Below, piece after piece: positions 49,295 to 59,396 of a DNA stretch of 64,000 nt (positions are counted from its first letter, which is position 1; every line of letters starts with the position of its first letter). Origin of the DNA: Flavobacteriales bacterium (GTDB lineage: Bacteria; Bacteroidota; Bacteroidia; Flavobacteriales_D; Crocinitomicaceae); assembly GCA_015665275.1 (NCBI GenBank), contig JADFAL010000001.1, positions 35,697-99,696 of the forward strand, read 5' to 3'. Both the position numbers and the translations under genes were made by a program. Below the pieces are notes generated by a model. That model worked only from the letters and a program-made list of their open reading frames with translations. It was not told where the DNA came from and ran no database searches.

Positions 49295-52246
49295 TTACTC
49301 GCTTTCCTGTTCTACGTGAATGAACCCATGCTTTTCTTGCAGTTCAGTGTCATCCGACGTACAGTACTGACGATACTCAGCCTTGTAGAAGTAAACACCG
49401 TCGTCGGCAATGTACGTTCCGTTTACCGTTCCATCCCAAGCCCATTCTGCAGGCGTTTCTCCACTTTCAAATACGGTTTCTCCCCATCGGTTAATCACCA
49501 CGATGTGGTAGAATTCCAATGACTCGAATGCATCATCAAACGGTGTTGCCTCATAACGTGGCTTGTACAATTCGTTTACACCATCATTGTTCGGAGTGAA
49601 AACGTTCGGCATCACAATGGTTCCATTATTTATAAACTCGGAGACCGTGAATGATTGCGTTATCGTATCTGCGTAGGAACAATCAAAGTCATAAGCCATT
49701 AATGTAACATCATATGTACCAGGTGTGCTGTAAGACTCATTAATTTGAGTAACGTTTGTCAATGTCTGATTTGGCAATACCCATACCAATGAATCTGCCC
49801 CAGTTCCCGTAAAGTTGATATCTAATGTCACTGTGTTTTGACATGGCGGTGGTGGAGTATAGTTCCATGTAGCCGTAAATGGTTCCGGCTCGATAATTTG
49901 AACTGTTGCATACGCTGTATCTGAAGCCACACATCCCGTTGAATCTTCTGCAATTAGCACTACGTCAAAAGTTCCTGAAGTCTGATACTGGTGATTTGGG
50001 TTTTGTTGTGTTGATCCGTTTCCATCTCCAAAATCCCATGTAAATGTGGCGTTTGGTCCTGCACTGCTGGTGAATGGTACATCATAAGGTGGTGTTCCAC
50101 AAGCAATTTGATCATCTACTTGAATGTCTAGAGATCCGTTTGGTACTTCGAAGTCAATTTTAAATACTCCGATATCCCACCCAGACTGTGTGCTGGACCA
50201 TGCAGTAGGAGTCGTGTTGAATCCACTGATGGTACAAACACCTTGGTAAACAATTCCACTTGGGTCGAAACGACTTGTTCCTCCGTCAACGTGATCTCCA
50301 CCATAATAAGTTCCGAAATACAATCCGGTTGCTCCTTGCTCCAATACGCCGATGTAGAACCCTCCGGTAGCTTGAATATTATCAGGAGTTGTTGGTGCTC
50401 CAGTACTTGTTGCACTGTGTCCTGAGTAGTAAATACGATCACACTGGTCTACCATAAAGGCAATCGGAACAATTCCCGATCCACCGATCACAGTACTATA
50501 ATTTAATGCTGTTAAGTCGTTTGTGAAACTAGCAATGTATTGCGCGCTTCCTGCATCGGTGTACAATCCCGGAGTTACAGGCATACTAGTTGAACTTCCT
50601 TGTCCGTAAATAAAAACACCTCCCGTACCTCCTAGGTCCAAGAAGAATGCATTATCGCCATCAGCCGTTCCCCAATAAGTTCCTCCTAAAAGAGATGTTC
50701 CGTCGCTGCTTAGTTTTACAACATACGCATCATCACCACCTTGGTTGGCTGTCAAATAACCTGTTACTGGGATAAAAGTCCCGTTTGTAACACCACAAAC
50801 GTATACATCTCCGTTTCCATCTTGTCGTAATCCGAACGAAGCATCATTTGCAGTAGCTCCAAGGAATGTACTCCAGTTAAGTGCCGTCATATCTGAGTTC
50901 AATGAGAAAACGATTCCGTCAGAAGTTCCTCCACCGAAAACACCTTGAAAGGCTCCTGCTGTTACTGGAAAATCTGCTGATTGTGTAGAAGAGGCAACGT
51001 AGCAGTTTGCTTGATCATCTACTATAATTTCTCCACGGAAGTTATCTCCGTAGTTGAATGTAATTCCATTCGCGCCATCAGACCCTGTTCCTCCAAGGTA
51101 TGTTCCACCGACTAAAGTAGATCCGTCTGCGCTTAAGTGCACCATTACGTGATCTTGAGATCCACCGCCAAAAGTGCTTTGATACGCTCCGGCACTTGTT
51201 GGGAAATCCGAAGAGTTTGTTGATCCCAAAACCCACAAATCACCGGCTTGATCGGTAATCATACTGTGCGGATATTCTGTACCACTTCCACCAAGGTATG
51301 TCGCGTAAATTAGGCTAGATCCATCTGGATTCAATTTACTAACAGCCATATCAACACCACCGCCTCCAAAAGGAGTTTGGAAGGCCCCAACAGTTGTGGG
51401 GTATCCTGTACCGAAGCTGCGTGCACCGGTGTAAATATTCCCGTCATTATCGAATGCTGCCGAGTGACCGTAATTTCCAACAGTAGATCCTGAAAGTGTT
51501 GCTGCTACTAGCACCGGGTCAATTATCAATTCTCTTTTTTGATTGTACCCATTCGGGAAAACAAAAGTTACAACACCGTCGTTCAAGGCATACTCACACG
51601 TTACCTCTTTGATTGTGCCGTCACGCATTTTCTGGTATGCATACGGTTGGTTCTCTATAATCTCTCCAATTGAAGTGCGAACGATCAACTTACCATCTTT
51701 TAAACTAACCACATCAACTCCTTCGTGCTGCAAACGAATTTGAGAAACGTCTGCTTTTGGATGAACAATAAAGTCGTATTTAAAGTGTACTTCTTTACTG
51801 TATACTTTCAAATCGATGTCGTTGTAAACGTTATACTGCGTAACGAGTCCGTAACGACGAACATTGGAAGCCCACTTGCTCTCATCATCACCGATGAAAT
51901 AGTTATAGAACCCAGCGCGCTGCACATCTTGCGAAGTTTCAAGGTTGCTGTTACTTCCTAGGAAGTGTGTTTTAAATGCGTGTGAACGAACAAACTCGGC
52001 ATCTTCGTGATGGTGTTCTCCATCCATGCCCACTACATCATCGTGATGATGATGCAAATCTTCCTTGTTATGGAAAACGAACGTAAAACAATTGTCCTCC
52101 AAATACACGTTTCCGTTGTATACGTTTCCTTTGAAGTTTACTTGATCCGGAAATTGACCAATATTTTCTACGAAATCTAGCGTTCCAATTTGCCCAAAAG
52201 TAAGGGCGGCGCTAGAGAAAAATAATGCGAGTAATGTAGCTTTCAT
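49295..52246 (-). CDS. SBBP/PKD-repeat T9SS type B protein (gliding-associated C-terminal domain)
   Basis: About 983 residues from the ATG at 52246 (MKATLLALFFSS); the earlier start at 52285 precedes the signal peptide and is unlikely. A signal peptide ends LTFGQ. An N-terminal beta-propeller carries seven or more SBBP-type repeats (SSLIYATYLGGSGTEYPHSM, STLVGGTYLGGTGSDGANG). Two PKD domains follow (FTWDFGDGNGSTQQNPNHQY and the next). The C-terminus is a type B sorting domain (MPNVFTPNNDGVNELYKP, VVINRWGETVFES). A His-rich patch (LHHHHDDVVGMDGEHHHED) near the N-terminus may bind metal. It is probably surface-attached or secreted by the T9SS. Confidence 0.88.
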   Translation of the reverse strand: MKATLLALFFSSAALTFGQIGTLDFVENIGQFPDQVNFKGNVYNGNVYLEDNCFTFVFHNKEDLHHHHDDVVGMDGEHHHEDAEFVRSHAFKTHFLGSNSNLETSQDVQRAGFYNYFIGDDESKWASNVRRYGLVTQYNVYNDIDLKVYSKEVHFKYDFIVHPKADVSQIRLQHEGVDVVSLKDGKLIVRTSIGEIIENQPYAYQKMRDGTIKEVTCEYALNDGVVTFVFPNGYNQKRELIIDPVLVAATLSGSTVGNYGHSAAFDNDGNIYTGARSFGTGYPTTVGAFQTPFGGGGVDMAVSKLNPDGSSLIYATYLGGSGTEYPHSMITDQAGDLWVLGSTNSSDFPTSAGAYQSTFGGGSQDHVMVHLSADGSTLVGGTYLGGTGSDGANGITFNYGDNFRGEIIVDDQANCYVASSTQSADFPVTAGAFQGVFGGGTSDGIVFSLNSDMTALNWSTFLGATANDASFGLRQDGNGDVYVCGVTNGTFIPVTGYLTANQGGDDAYVVKLSSDGTSLLGGTYWGTADGDNAFFLDLGGTGGVFIYGQGSSTSMPVTPGLYTDAGSAQYIASFTNDLTALNYSTVIGGSGIVPIAFMVDQCDRIYYSGHSATSTGAPTTPDNIQATGGFYIGVLEQGATGLYFGTYYGGDHVDGGTSRFDPSGIVYQGVCTISGFNTTPTAWSSTQSGWDIGVFKIDFEVPNGSLDIQVDDQIACGTPPYDVPFTSSAGPNATFTWDFGDGNGSTQQNPNHQYQTSGTFDVVLIAEDSTGCVASDTAYATVQIIEPEPFTATWNYTPPPPCQNTVTLDINFTGTGADSLVWVLPNQTLTNVTQINESYSTPGTYDVTLMAYDFDCSYADTITQSFTVSEFINNGTIVMPNVFTPNNDGVNELYKPRYEATPFDDAFESLEFYHIVVINRWGETVFESGETPAEWAWDGTVNGTYIADDGVYFYKAEYRQYCTSDDTELQEKHGFIHVEQESE

Positions 52247-52425
52247 GTGGGTAAGACGTAGTTTATAACAAAAAGGTTGTAGCAATGTTAAAATAAAAAC
52301 CGGCTTTTGGTAAGAAGTTCGATTTCAACATTTTGCGATGCTTCGATTCCTAAAGAAGGATAAAGTAGCTAAATCCGTTCACTTTCCGCTCTCAATTATC
52401 AAAGTACGCCTACCACGAAACAAAT

Positions 52426-52920
52426 TTATTTTTCCAGCTCCTTCTGAGCATTTTCCAGAGATACCCGCATGAACTTCTTGTAGACAAAGGTTAGGAAAAG
52501 AGACAACGCCATTCGAGCAAAAATGTTCTTGTAGGAAAAGGAATATTCCCACGTAATTCTGGTTTTTCCATCAACATGATCGAACCACAACTGACCATAC
52601 GCGGCCTTGGAAAGTTTCTTTAGAAAATTGCTGAATTTGCTGATGCGATAGGAATAATTCCCCGGTGGATTGTATGTCAACAACTGTTCTTCGGCGGTAT
52701 CACCTCCCTGAAAAGTGATGATTCTAGCTTGTCCTACCTTGTCGTAAGACGCATCGAGCATTTCTACTTTTTCTGCTCCCGGAACGGCGCCTACCTTTTT
52801 CAACCACTCTGGAAGTTTGGTGCTGCTTGAAATGTAATCGAAGGCTTCTTGTTCTGTGCAATCGACAAGCACCTGTGCAGTTCTCTTTAAAATTCCTGAA
52901 GTTGGGATTTCGTTAGACAT
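52426..52920 (-). CDS. SRPBCC (START-like) family protein
   Basis: 164 residues. The helix-grip fold of SRPBCC proteins is visible: N-terminal RTAQVLVDCTEQEAFDYISSSTKLPEWL, middle strands (KVGQARIITFQGG, GNYSYRISKFS) and C-terminal amphipathic helix (RMALSLFLTFVYKKFMRVSLENA). It usually binds a hydrophobic ligand or acts as a cyclase/aromatase. The start lies within the stop region of the broken catalase-like gene (8-base overlap), so it was probably co-transcribed with it. Function unknown. Confidence 0.75.
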   Translation of the reverse strand: MSNEIPTSGILKRTAQVLVDCTEQEAFDYISSSTKLPEWLKKVGAVPGAEKVEMLDASYDKVGQARIITFQGGDTAEEQLLTYNPPGNYSYRISKFSNFLKKLSKAAYGQLWFDHVDGKTRITWEYSFSYKNIFARMALSLFLTFVYKKFMRVSLENAQKELEK

Positions 52921-53311
52921 ATTTCTCGGCGTTAAAGGGTTCGGTTAAAAAATCGGGTGTGTCTTTCGGTTCGAACATTGGTTCTTCTTTACAGTTGTGT
53001 CTGTACTTAGACATGGTTTCGTAGGCTACTTTCCTCGCACGATTAAAGCTTCCCAGTGGTTTGTGTGCCGGAAGACTGTTCCAAGGATTGAATGACATGT
53101 TCTCACCAAAAGCCATTTGTTCCTCAGAATCAAAGGTTTGTTCTACGATCCTAATGGATGCCACTTTTTGAAATGGCGAAGACCACGGCACTGTTGGATC
53201 TTCAATAGGCATAGTATCCGCATTTGTTTGCTGCTGCACATAGAAATCAAAACCAACAGGATTAGAATCCAAGGTCTGTTGCATGTTGATGCGCAAATAA
53301 TCGTAGTCCGA
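52913..53311 (-). pseudogene. Catalase-family protein gene, 5'-truncated
   Basis: Only the last 130 or so residues remain. The part present, from DYLRINMQQTLDSNPVGFDF through TNADTMPIEDPTVPW to ENMSFNPWNSLPAHKPLGS and FNRARKVAYE, is the C-terminal end of the small catalase-like (SrpA-type) family. Full members are over 300 residues and carry the catalytic His and haem-ligand Tyr; none of that is here. The frame stays open past 53311, but the opposite strand then encodes another truncated gene. A palindrome CCGAA-GTGTT-TTCGG (53308-53322) sits at the junction. Confidence 0.75.
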
Positions 53312-53322
53312 AGTGTTTTCGG
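53308..53322. repeat. Palindrome at the junction of two truncated genes
   Basis: CCGAA and TTCGG arms around GTGTT lie at the point where the catalase-like gene (minus) and the unknown gene (plus) both lose their 5' ends. Such short fold-back sites are typical of inversions, or of chimeric joins in amplified DNA. Confidence 0.4.
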
Positions 53323-53626
53323 TGGAGGAACTTATGACGGGTATCTCGGAGATTTCGTTGACAACAACGGATGGGGATTGAATGCTATTTACGGTGCTGC
53401 AAAAGGCTATCCGAAAACCTACTTTGTGTTCGGCGGAGGATCATACAAGTTTTTGGAATTCATGGGTTGGGGACGTGAAACACAAGTAACGACGCCCATT
53501 TGGTATTCGGCATATCCGTGGAGCTCGTTGCCCCAGATCATTATCAAATCGGAACTGCGCGTGGCCTTGTTCTCCAAGGACGACCGCGATGATGAAGATA
53601 TTGACACATTGTTGCACCGCATTTAA
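53312..53626 (+). pseudogene. Unknown gene, 5'-truncated, upstream of the Dyp peroxidase
   Basis: From 53312 the plus strand reads SVFGGGTYDGYLGDFVDN and continues with a Gly/aromatic-rich stretch to SELRVALFSKDDRD and the stop after LLHRI. There is no start codon at this point; the only in-frame starts lie further left, inside the opposite catalase-like gene. It therefore looks like the last 104 residues of a longer protein. I do not recognise the family. It ends 10 bases before the Dyp peroxidase, so the intact version was probably its operon partner. Confidence 0.55.
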
Positions 53627-53635
53627 TACGAACGT

Positions 53636-54946
53636 ATGGCTATCATAGAAAACCCGAAGACATTAGAATTGAATGATATCCAGGGAATGGTCACCCAAGG
53701 ATATTCCAAGTTGTTTCAAACAGCTTATTTCTCCGTTGCTGTAAGGGATGCCGCTAAAGCGAAACAATGGTTGGCGGAAGTGCTACCTGAAGTAGATAGC
53801 GCAGATAATCACGCAACAAAAAAAGATCGGGTGCTTCATCTCGCATTTGCATATGAGGGACTTAAAAACCTTGGGATGTACACGGAAAATGTAGATTCTT
53901 TTCCCTTGGCCTTTCGTGAAGGAATGTCAACCCCCAACCGAAATCGGATATTAGGAGATTGGGGAACCAATGCGCCGGAAACTTGGCAATGGGGTGGGGA
54001 GAATGCCGAAGAAATTCTGATGATTTTTCACGCAGCTGATGAAGCGACACTGAAAGAATATATGCAAACGCACCTTGATAAAATTGCTGCAAATGGCGGA
54101 GTGACCTTGCACCACGAAATGTTGGGATACCTGAGACCAGATCACATAGAAGCATTCGGGTTTCACGATGGAATTTCGCAGCCAGTGATTAAGGGATGCG
54201 GAAAAAAAGGACCAGAACTAGACCTAATTGAACCGGGTGAATTCTTATTGGGTTATAAAAACGAACACGGACACTTTCCACTTTCGCCCTTGGTTAAAAA
54301 AGAGCAAGGTGATTCGTCCTTGTTGGCAAAAGATGCGCGCGGATCGGGTAAAAAAGACATTGGAAAAAATGGAACATTTATGGTATTCCGACAAATGCAA
54401 CAGCACGTCGATGCCTTCTGGAAGGCGATGGAAAGCCACACCATGAACCCTGATGGGACGGTGAACGAAGAAGCCAAAATGCGACTAGCCGCAAAGTGTG
54501 TAGGAAGATGGCCAAGCGGAGCATCATTGGTTAAATTTCCTGACGGCGATCCAGGAGGAAGCCATGAAAACGACGATTTTGGCTACGCCGACAACGACCC
54601 AGATGGAATGAAATGTCCTTTTGGATCGCACCTGCGAAGAAATAACCCAAGGGATCAAGTGCGCTGGTACGATAAAAAACAGTCGTTAAAAGTCAGCAAT
54701 CGATTGATTAACGCTATTCATTGTGCAGAAGTAGGCGACGGAGGATTTTGGTTCTCAGAAAAACTCACTTTCCCAGATGAAAGAGGGTGGGGAACACACA
54801 TTGGTTATGAACGCGAAGTAGGACAACCCATGGATGGGGATCATGACTGGTACCAGTCAAAGAAAGATGCACTTACTCTCGAATGGAAAGAAGATCATTT
54901 TGAGCCGAATGTGTCAGAGTTCGATTTTGGAGAAGAGGATTGGTAA
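53636..54946 (+). CDS. Dyp-type haem peroxidase
   Basis: 436 residues, full length for the family. The distal GxxDG motif is GFHDG with Asp178. The proximal haem ligand is His332 in CPFGSHLRRNNPRDQVR. Both ferredoxin-like halves are complete. It reduces hydrogen peroxide while oxidising dyes or phenolics. There is no Sec or Tat signal, so it is cytoplasmic or encapsulin-loaded; no encapsulin gene is nearby. It lies next to the disrupted catalase-like gene, suggesting an oxidative-stress locus that has partly decayed or is misassembled here. Confidence 0.9.
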   Translation: MAIIENPKTLELNDIQGMVTQGYSKLFQTAYFSVAVRDAAKAKQWLAEVLPEVDSADNHATKKDRVLHLAFAYEGLKNLGMYTENVDSFPLAFREGMSTPNRNRILGDWGTNAPETWQWGGENAEEILMIFHAADEATLKEYMQTHLDKIAANGGVTLHHEMLGYLRPDHIEAFGFHDGISQPVIKGCGKKGPELDLIEPGEFLLGYKNEHGHFPLSPLVKKEQGDSSLLAKDARGSGKKDIGKNGTFMVFRQMQQHVDAFWKAMESHTMNPDGTVNEEAKMRLAAKCVGRWPSGASLVKFPDGDPGGSHENDDFGYADNDPDGMKCPFGSHLRRNNPRDQVRWYDKKQSLKVSNRLINAIHCAEVGDGGFWFSEKLTFPDERGWGTHIGYEREVGQPMDGDHDWYQSKKDALTLEWKEDHFEPNVSEFDFGEEDW

Positions 54947-54952
54947 CTAACA

Positions 54953-54986
54953 ACAAAAAAGGGGAGTCACTTTCATGCCCCCCTAT
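54953..54986 (-). terminator. Terminator of the large subtilase gene, minus strand
   Basis: On the minus strand an AGGGG/CCCCT stem (54984-54980 with 54964-54960) with a 15-nt loop is followed by TTTTTTG. It lies 20 bases after the stop at 55007. The stem is short, so confidence is moderate. Confidence 0.6.
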
Positions 54987-55006
54987 TCTTAAGTTAATCC
55001 AAACAA

Positions 55007-58000
55007 TTAACGTTTTGTAATCTTTCGAGTGAAGGTGCCATTCGAAGATTCGAATACCATCATATAAATGCCTGGCGTGTACGTTGAAAGATCTAACACA
55101 TCTGAGTGTGCTCCGGCATCGTACGTTCGCGTTTCAGTAATTCTTCTTCCTAAGGCATCTGTCAACCACATTTGAATTTCCTCTTGTGCTTCGAAGTTCA
55201 CAGAAAGCGATCCATTTGTAGGGTTCGGGAAGATCAGAAGTGTTGATTCCAGTACCGTTTCACCTACGGAAGCATCATCATCTTCTTCATACGTTCCACT
55301 GGCTTGTGATTCACATCCAGCTTGGTTTGAAATAGTTACGAGGTAAATTCCACTTCCCACCATAGGGATAGAGGCTCCTGTTCCCGCTGGGAATCCATTA
55401 TACGCCCAAGTCGCTGTTTCTCCTGCCTGTAACGTTACCGTCAAGGTGTTTCCTGTCTGAACAATTGTTGGCGTGGCTGGGATTGGATAAACATTCACCA
55501 AAATGTCTTCCGAATCTGTACCACAAGCGTTGGCTCCTTCTACCGTGTAAGTAGTCGTAGTCGTTGGATTGGCACTTACTGTAGCTCCTGTTCCTGCGTT
55601 CAAACCAGTTGTTGGTGTCCAAATGTATGAGTCTCCTCCAGACGCAGCCAAGTTTGCTGATTCACCCTCACAAAGATCAAACGTGTTTGAGTTCACCGAA
55701 ACACTTGGTGGATCCAGAATTGTGACAGTAACCGTTGCAGTGCTAGAACAGCTGTTAGCATCCGTTCCAGTAACGGTATAAATAGTCGTTGCTGTCGGAT
55801 TCGCTGTCTGTGTCGCTCCTGTTCCAAGTCCGTTATCCCAAGAGTACGCACTTCCACCGCTAGCGTCTAATTGAACCGCATCTCCTGCACACACCGTTGT
55901 TTGATTTGCCGTTGCTGCAATCGTTGGATTTGGAACCACATTAACCGTTACTGATTCTGTAGCATCACAAGCCAAACCGTTCGATCCTGTTACTGTATAC
56001 GTTGTGGTAATAGATGGAGAGACAATTTGAGAAGACCCTGTTCCGAGTCCGTTATCCCAAGCGTATGAAGTGGCTCCTGTAGCTGTCAATTGCGTGGTAC
56101 CTCCTTCACAAATTTGCAATGATCCGGAAACATTCACCGTTGGAGTGGTGTTCACAACAACGGCATTCGTTGTAATAATGCTGTTGGTACCGAAGGCGTT
56201 AGTTACCACAAGTTCCACATCGTAACTTCCAGAAGTCGGGTAGGTTACCGTTGGATTCTGAGCAGTCGATGTTGTTGGAGTTCCTCCAGGGAAGTTCCAT
56301 GTCCAATTCGTAATTCCAGCCGTAGAAAGGTCTGTAAACGTTACCGATCCTCCTTCACAAATAGCTGTAGTATTTGAAGTGAAGTTTGGAGATGGCGGGA
56401 AGTTTCCAGGTGTTCCATCGATGTTAATGTTGTCGATGAACAAGTTGTTGCCGATCGTTCCAGCGTTGTACGATTCAAATTTTACTAGAATTTCCTGACC
56501 AATGTAGGCATTCAAATCGACAGTGAAGCAAGAGGCTCCTACTGTTCCTGAGAAACACCAGTCATCGGCAATATTCGGAGTAAATGAAGCAGTATTGGTT
56601 GTTTGTGTAGCGAAAGAGCCGGTTCCATCTTCTGCCGCTTGGAATACGCGATCCCACGTGGAACCACAATCCGAAGAAACATAAATGATCAATGAATCGG
56701 CAGCATTTTGGTTGTAGCGTCGGTAGGCGTGATCGAAATCCATTTGTGCCGAAGTATATCCTACAAGGCTAATTCGTGGAGAGATCATACCATCTCGTTG
56801 TGCAGCAGTTGAGTAATTGAAGAAGTCAATTTTGGCCGCTTGCGATCCCGGAGTAATTCCACCTACGGTTTCCAAGTCCCATGTTACGTCAACATCTGGA
56901 TTTTCAAGTGTCCATTCTCCTGTAGTGAATACGTTCGTTTCGAAATCTTCTACGAAAGGCAATGTTGCCGGAGCAGCATAGACTGTTAATTGCGTGCTGT
57001 TTTGATCGTTGGAGATATCATCATCCAGAACACCGTTTGGAGAAGAAGTGTAGGAAGTTAAAGTGACAAAACCTCCGGTGCTGGAAATTGCAGGAAGTAC
57101 CACAAATTCCGATTGACCTGTCGTTAGGTTCCCTGTCCACGCGAAGCTTTGCAAGGCCCCACTTGTTTGATAGTTAATCGTAGCGGAAGTCAACGGATCG
57201 TTTCCATAGTTGCGAATTTCCACCGTTGGTGTAATCGAGTTGGAACAATTGATTCCGGATGGAGAAATGATGGCTGCAATTCCAGCATCGTTCAAAACGT
57301 TCGGTGAAACTACGCAGAATGGTTCTAGAGCAGCAAATCCGAAGTCGCCGTTTGGAGCAGTCATCTGAACAAGCGTATCGCCGTTTCCGTCAATAATGGT
57401 ATAATCACCATCTACGTTACATCCGCCGAATGCACTTCCGTTCAGCCCATCTCCATATGTATCGTCAATTCGGAATTCGTAACATCCTACTGGCAAACAG
57501 AAAGACTCCTGAATCAGTTGACCCGCGTTGATGTCTGGGTATCCCCCTCCTGTGAAAATAGCGGCGCCCTGATCGTCAATAATGGACCATGAGATTTCAC
57601 TTCCGTAACAATCTAAGAGTAGATCAAGGTTTACGGTTTGTCCATTTACATCTACGGTGAAGTTGGTTTGGAATTGATCGTTCCCCGGAGTTAAGTCTGT
57701 TCCAGCATTCGGGTTCGATGTGGAAGCGGTAAACGTATAACTTCCATTCGGTGCCGTTTGCAGTGGAAGCAATACAAGTTCTGTTTGTCCTTGTGATAGG
57801 TTTCCTGTCCAGTTATAAACAAACGGTGTTCCGTTCCATTCGTAATTGATTTCAACGGAGGTCAACGGATCGGTACCGAAGTTTCGTAAGCGAACTTCTG
57901 GAGTAAAGGTATTTCCGCAGACGGTTAATCCCGGATTGAGAATTTCTGTAATTCCGGCGTCAAGGGCTACGTTGAATGCGCCAATACATTGAAGTGCGGC

Positions 58001-59233
58001 AAATGCATTAATACGTCCTGCTCCTAATTGACCGATATAATTCGGATTGGCAGCATCGATATTATCAGCCGAGCTATACAAGCAGTTAATAATGTCTTGA
58101 TTGGTGGCTCCCGGAACGTATGATTTGATCAACCCAACGAGTCCAGCAACATTTGGAGAAGCCATAGAGGTTCCTTGAATTCGGGCGTAGCTTGTATTTG
58201 AGGTTGCATAGGTGCTTCGAATGGCAGAACCCGGCGCTGCGATGTCAATCCACGTTCCGAACTGTGAGAAACCTGATTTGGAATCGTTGGTAGTAGTGGA
58301 TGCTACTGAAATTACATTGTTGTATCCCGCAGGATAAAACACGGTACTCACACCATTGTTTCCAGCTGCAGCAACCAGAATTGTTCCGGCATTCCAAGCT
58401 GCGTTACATACGTTTTGTCCGTAGTTGGAGAAACCTCCTCCTCCCCAGGACATGTTTACTACATCTGCTCCGTTGTTCGCAGCGTAGTTAATTCCTTCGT
58501 AACCGTGCGTCAAAGCACCACTACAGTTTCCAATTTTAATCGGCATCACACTTACGTTGAACCCGATTGAGGAAACACCAGTTCCATTATCTGTTTCTGC
58601 ACCAACCGTTCCCGATACATGCGTTCCGTGGTTTCCATCGTTGGTTCCACACGGGTTTGGATCAGTACCTCCGGTTGGAGCGTCAAAACCTTGAACTAAT
58701 TTGTTTTGGAGATCTACATGCGTCGTTAAAATTGCATTGTCTGTTACGGCAACCACGATGTTGGCATCTCCTGTCGATAAATCCCACGCTTGTTGCGCTT
58801 GCATGGTGTATAAATGCCACATTCCAGTTCCTGAGGAGCTGTTCGCACCCAAGTCATTCGGGGTATAAAAGTTAACGTGTAGTTCTTTCTTTTCAGCGTA
58901 TGCTACTTGCGGATTTGACTTAATCGCTGCGATCAGGTTTTCCACTTGCGCCCACATCTCAAAGTTGATCTGGTACGTATGTCGCAACAGTTCGTCTGGA
59001 TCGTTAGGGTGCATTTGAATCATGCTGGTGATGTCGTATTTATCCTTCAATTGTGCCAGAAAAGGAATTTGATCAAAGTCTACCGTTTTCTCTCGAACGG
59101 GGAAATTGTAATCGACATCGGTTTTCATTTGGAACACGACGATACCGTCTTGGTACCATTCATGGACTGTTTGTGCGTTGGAGAAAGTGGCACTAAAACA
59201 TAGGAGTGCAAATAGTAATAGCTTTCGAATCAT
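55007..59233 (-). CDS. Giant subtilisin-like S8 peptidase, T9SS type A substrate
   Basis: 1408 residues. Signal peptide (cleaved before QTVHEW), then a propeptide-like region to about 120. The S8 domain has Asp165 (VAVTDNAIL), His202 (DGNHGTHVSG), oxyanion Asn292 (AAAGNNG) and Ser356 (GTSMASP), the complete catalytic set. Two CARDB-like segments (DAGITEILNPG, DAGIAAIISPSG) and a MAM-like region come next. A PKD domain and several SprB-like repeats (QICEGGTTQLTATGATSYAW, ATTIYTVTGTDANSC) follow. A type A sorting domain (IFPNPTNGSLSVNFE to TRKITKR) ends it. Secreted protease, probably nutritional; two such subtilases occur in this window. Confidence 0.9.
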   Translation of the reverse strand: MIRKLLLFALLCFSATFSNAQTVHEWYQDGIVVFQMKTDVDYNFPVREKTVDFDQIPFLAQLKDKYDITSMIQMHPNDPDELLRHTYQINFEMWAQVENLIAAIKSNPQVAYAEKKELHVNFYTPNDLGANSSSGTGMWHLYTMQAQQAWDLSTGDANIVVAVTDNAILTTHVDLQNKLVQGFDAPTGGTDPNPCGTNDGNHGTHVSGTVGAETDNGTGVSSIGFNVSVMPIKIGNCSGALTHGYEGINYAANNGADVVNMSWGGGGFSNYGQNVCNAAWNAGTILVAAAGNNGVSTVFYPAGYNNVISVASTTTNDSKSGFSQFGTWIDIAAPGSAIRSTYATSNTSYARIQGTSMASPNVAGLVGLIKSYVPGATNQDIINCLYSSADNIDAANPNYIGQLGAGRINAFAALQCIGAFNVALDAGITEILNPGLTVCGNTFTPEVRLRNFGTDPLTSVEINYEWNGTPFVYNWTGNLSQGQTELVLLPLQTAPNGSYTFTASTSNPNAGTDLTPGNDQFQTNFTVDVNGQTVNLDLLLDCYGSEISWSIIDDQGAAIFTGGGYPDINAGQLIQESFCLPVGCYEFRIDDTYGDGLNGSAFGGCNVDGDYTIIDGNGDTLVQMTAPNGDFGFAALEPFCVVSPNVLNDAGIAAIISPSGINCSNSITPTVEIRNYGNDPLTSATINYQTSGALQSFAWTGNLTTGQSEFVVLPAISSTGGFVTLTSYTSSPNGVLDDDISNDQNSTQLTVYAAPATLPFVEDFETNVFTTGEWTLENPDVDVTWDLETVGGITPGSQAAKIDFFNYSTAAQRDGMISPRISLVGYTSAQMDFDHAYRRYNQNAADSLIIYVSSDCGSTWDRVFQAAEDGTGSFATQTTNTASFTPNIADDWCFSGTVGASCFTVDLNAYIGQEILVKFESYNAGTIGNNLFIDNINIDGTPGNFPPSPNFTSNTTAICEGGSVTFTDLSTAGITNWTWNFPGGTPTTSTAQNPTVTYPTSGSYDVELVVTNAFGTNSIITTNAVVVNTTPTVNVSGSLQICEGGTTQLTATGATSYAWDNGLGTGSSQIVSPSITTTYTVTGSNGLACDATESVTVNVVPNPTIAATANQTTVCAGDAVQLDASGGSAYSWDNGLGTGATQTANPTATTIYTVTGTDANSCSSTATVTVTILDPPSVSVNSNTFDLCEGESANLAASGGDSYIWTPTTGLNAGTGATVSANPTTTTTYTVEGANACGTDSEDILVNVYPIPATPTIVQTGNTLTVTLQAGETATWAYNGFPAGTGASIPMVGSGIYLVTISNQAGCESQASGTYEEDDDASVGETVLESTLLIFPNPTNGSLSVNFEAQEEIQMWLTDALGRRITETRTYDAGAHSDVLDLSTYTPGIYMMVFESSNGTFTRKITKR

Positions 59234-59360
59234 TTTTTTCGATTTGGTAAGAAATAAAGTTTAGACGTAGTAATGTGTGGGGTGATTGTGCGCTAAGGGA
59301 TTTAGCGGAGTAGCTACATTTCGTTCAAGAAGTACGAAAATATGAGATGTACATTATTAG

Positions 59361-59396
59361 CTTTCACGGCGATAATTTACGAATAAATCGTGAAAG
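59361..59396. repeat. Nested palindrome in the subtilase-lipoprotein intergenic region
   Basis: The outer arms CTTTCACG/CGTGAAAG (59361-59368 with 59389-59396) are perfect and enclose an inner hairpin ATTTA-CGAA-TAAAT. It sits between divergent genes (minus-strand subtilase and plus-strand lipoprotein), in a 268-base gap. Either an operator shared by the two or a structured RNA; no T-run follows. Confidence 0.45.
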
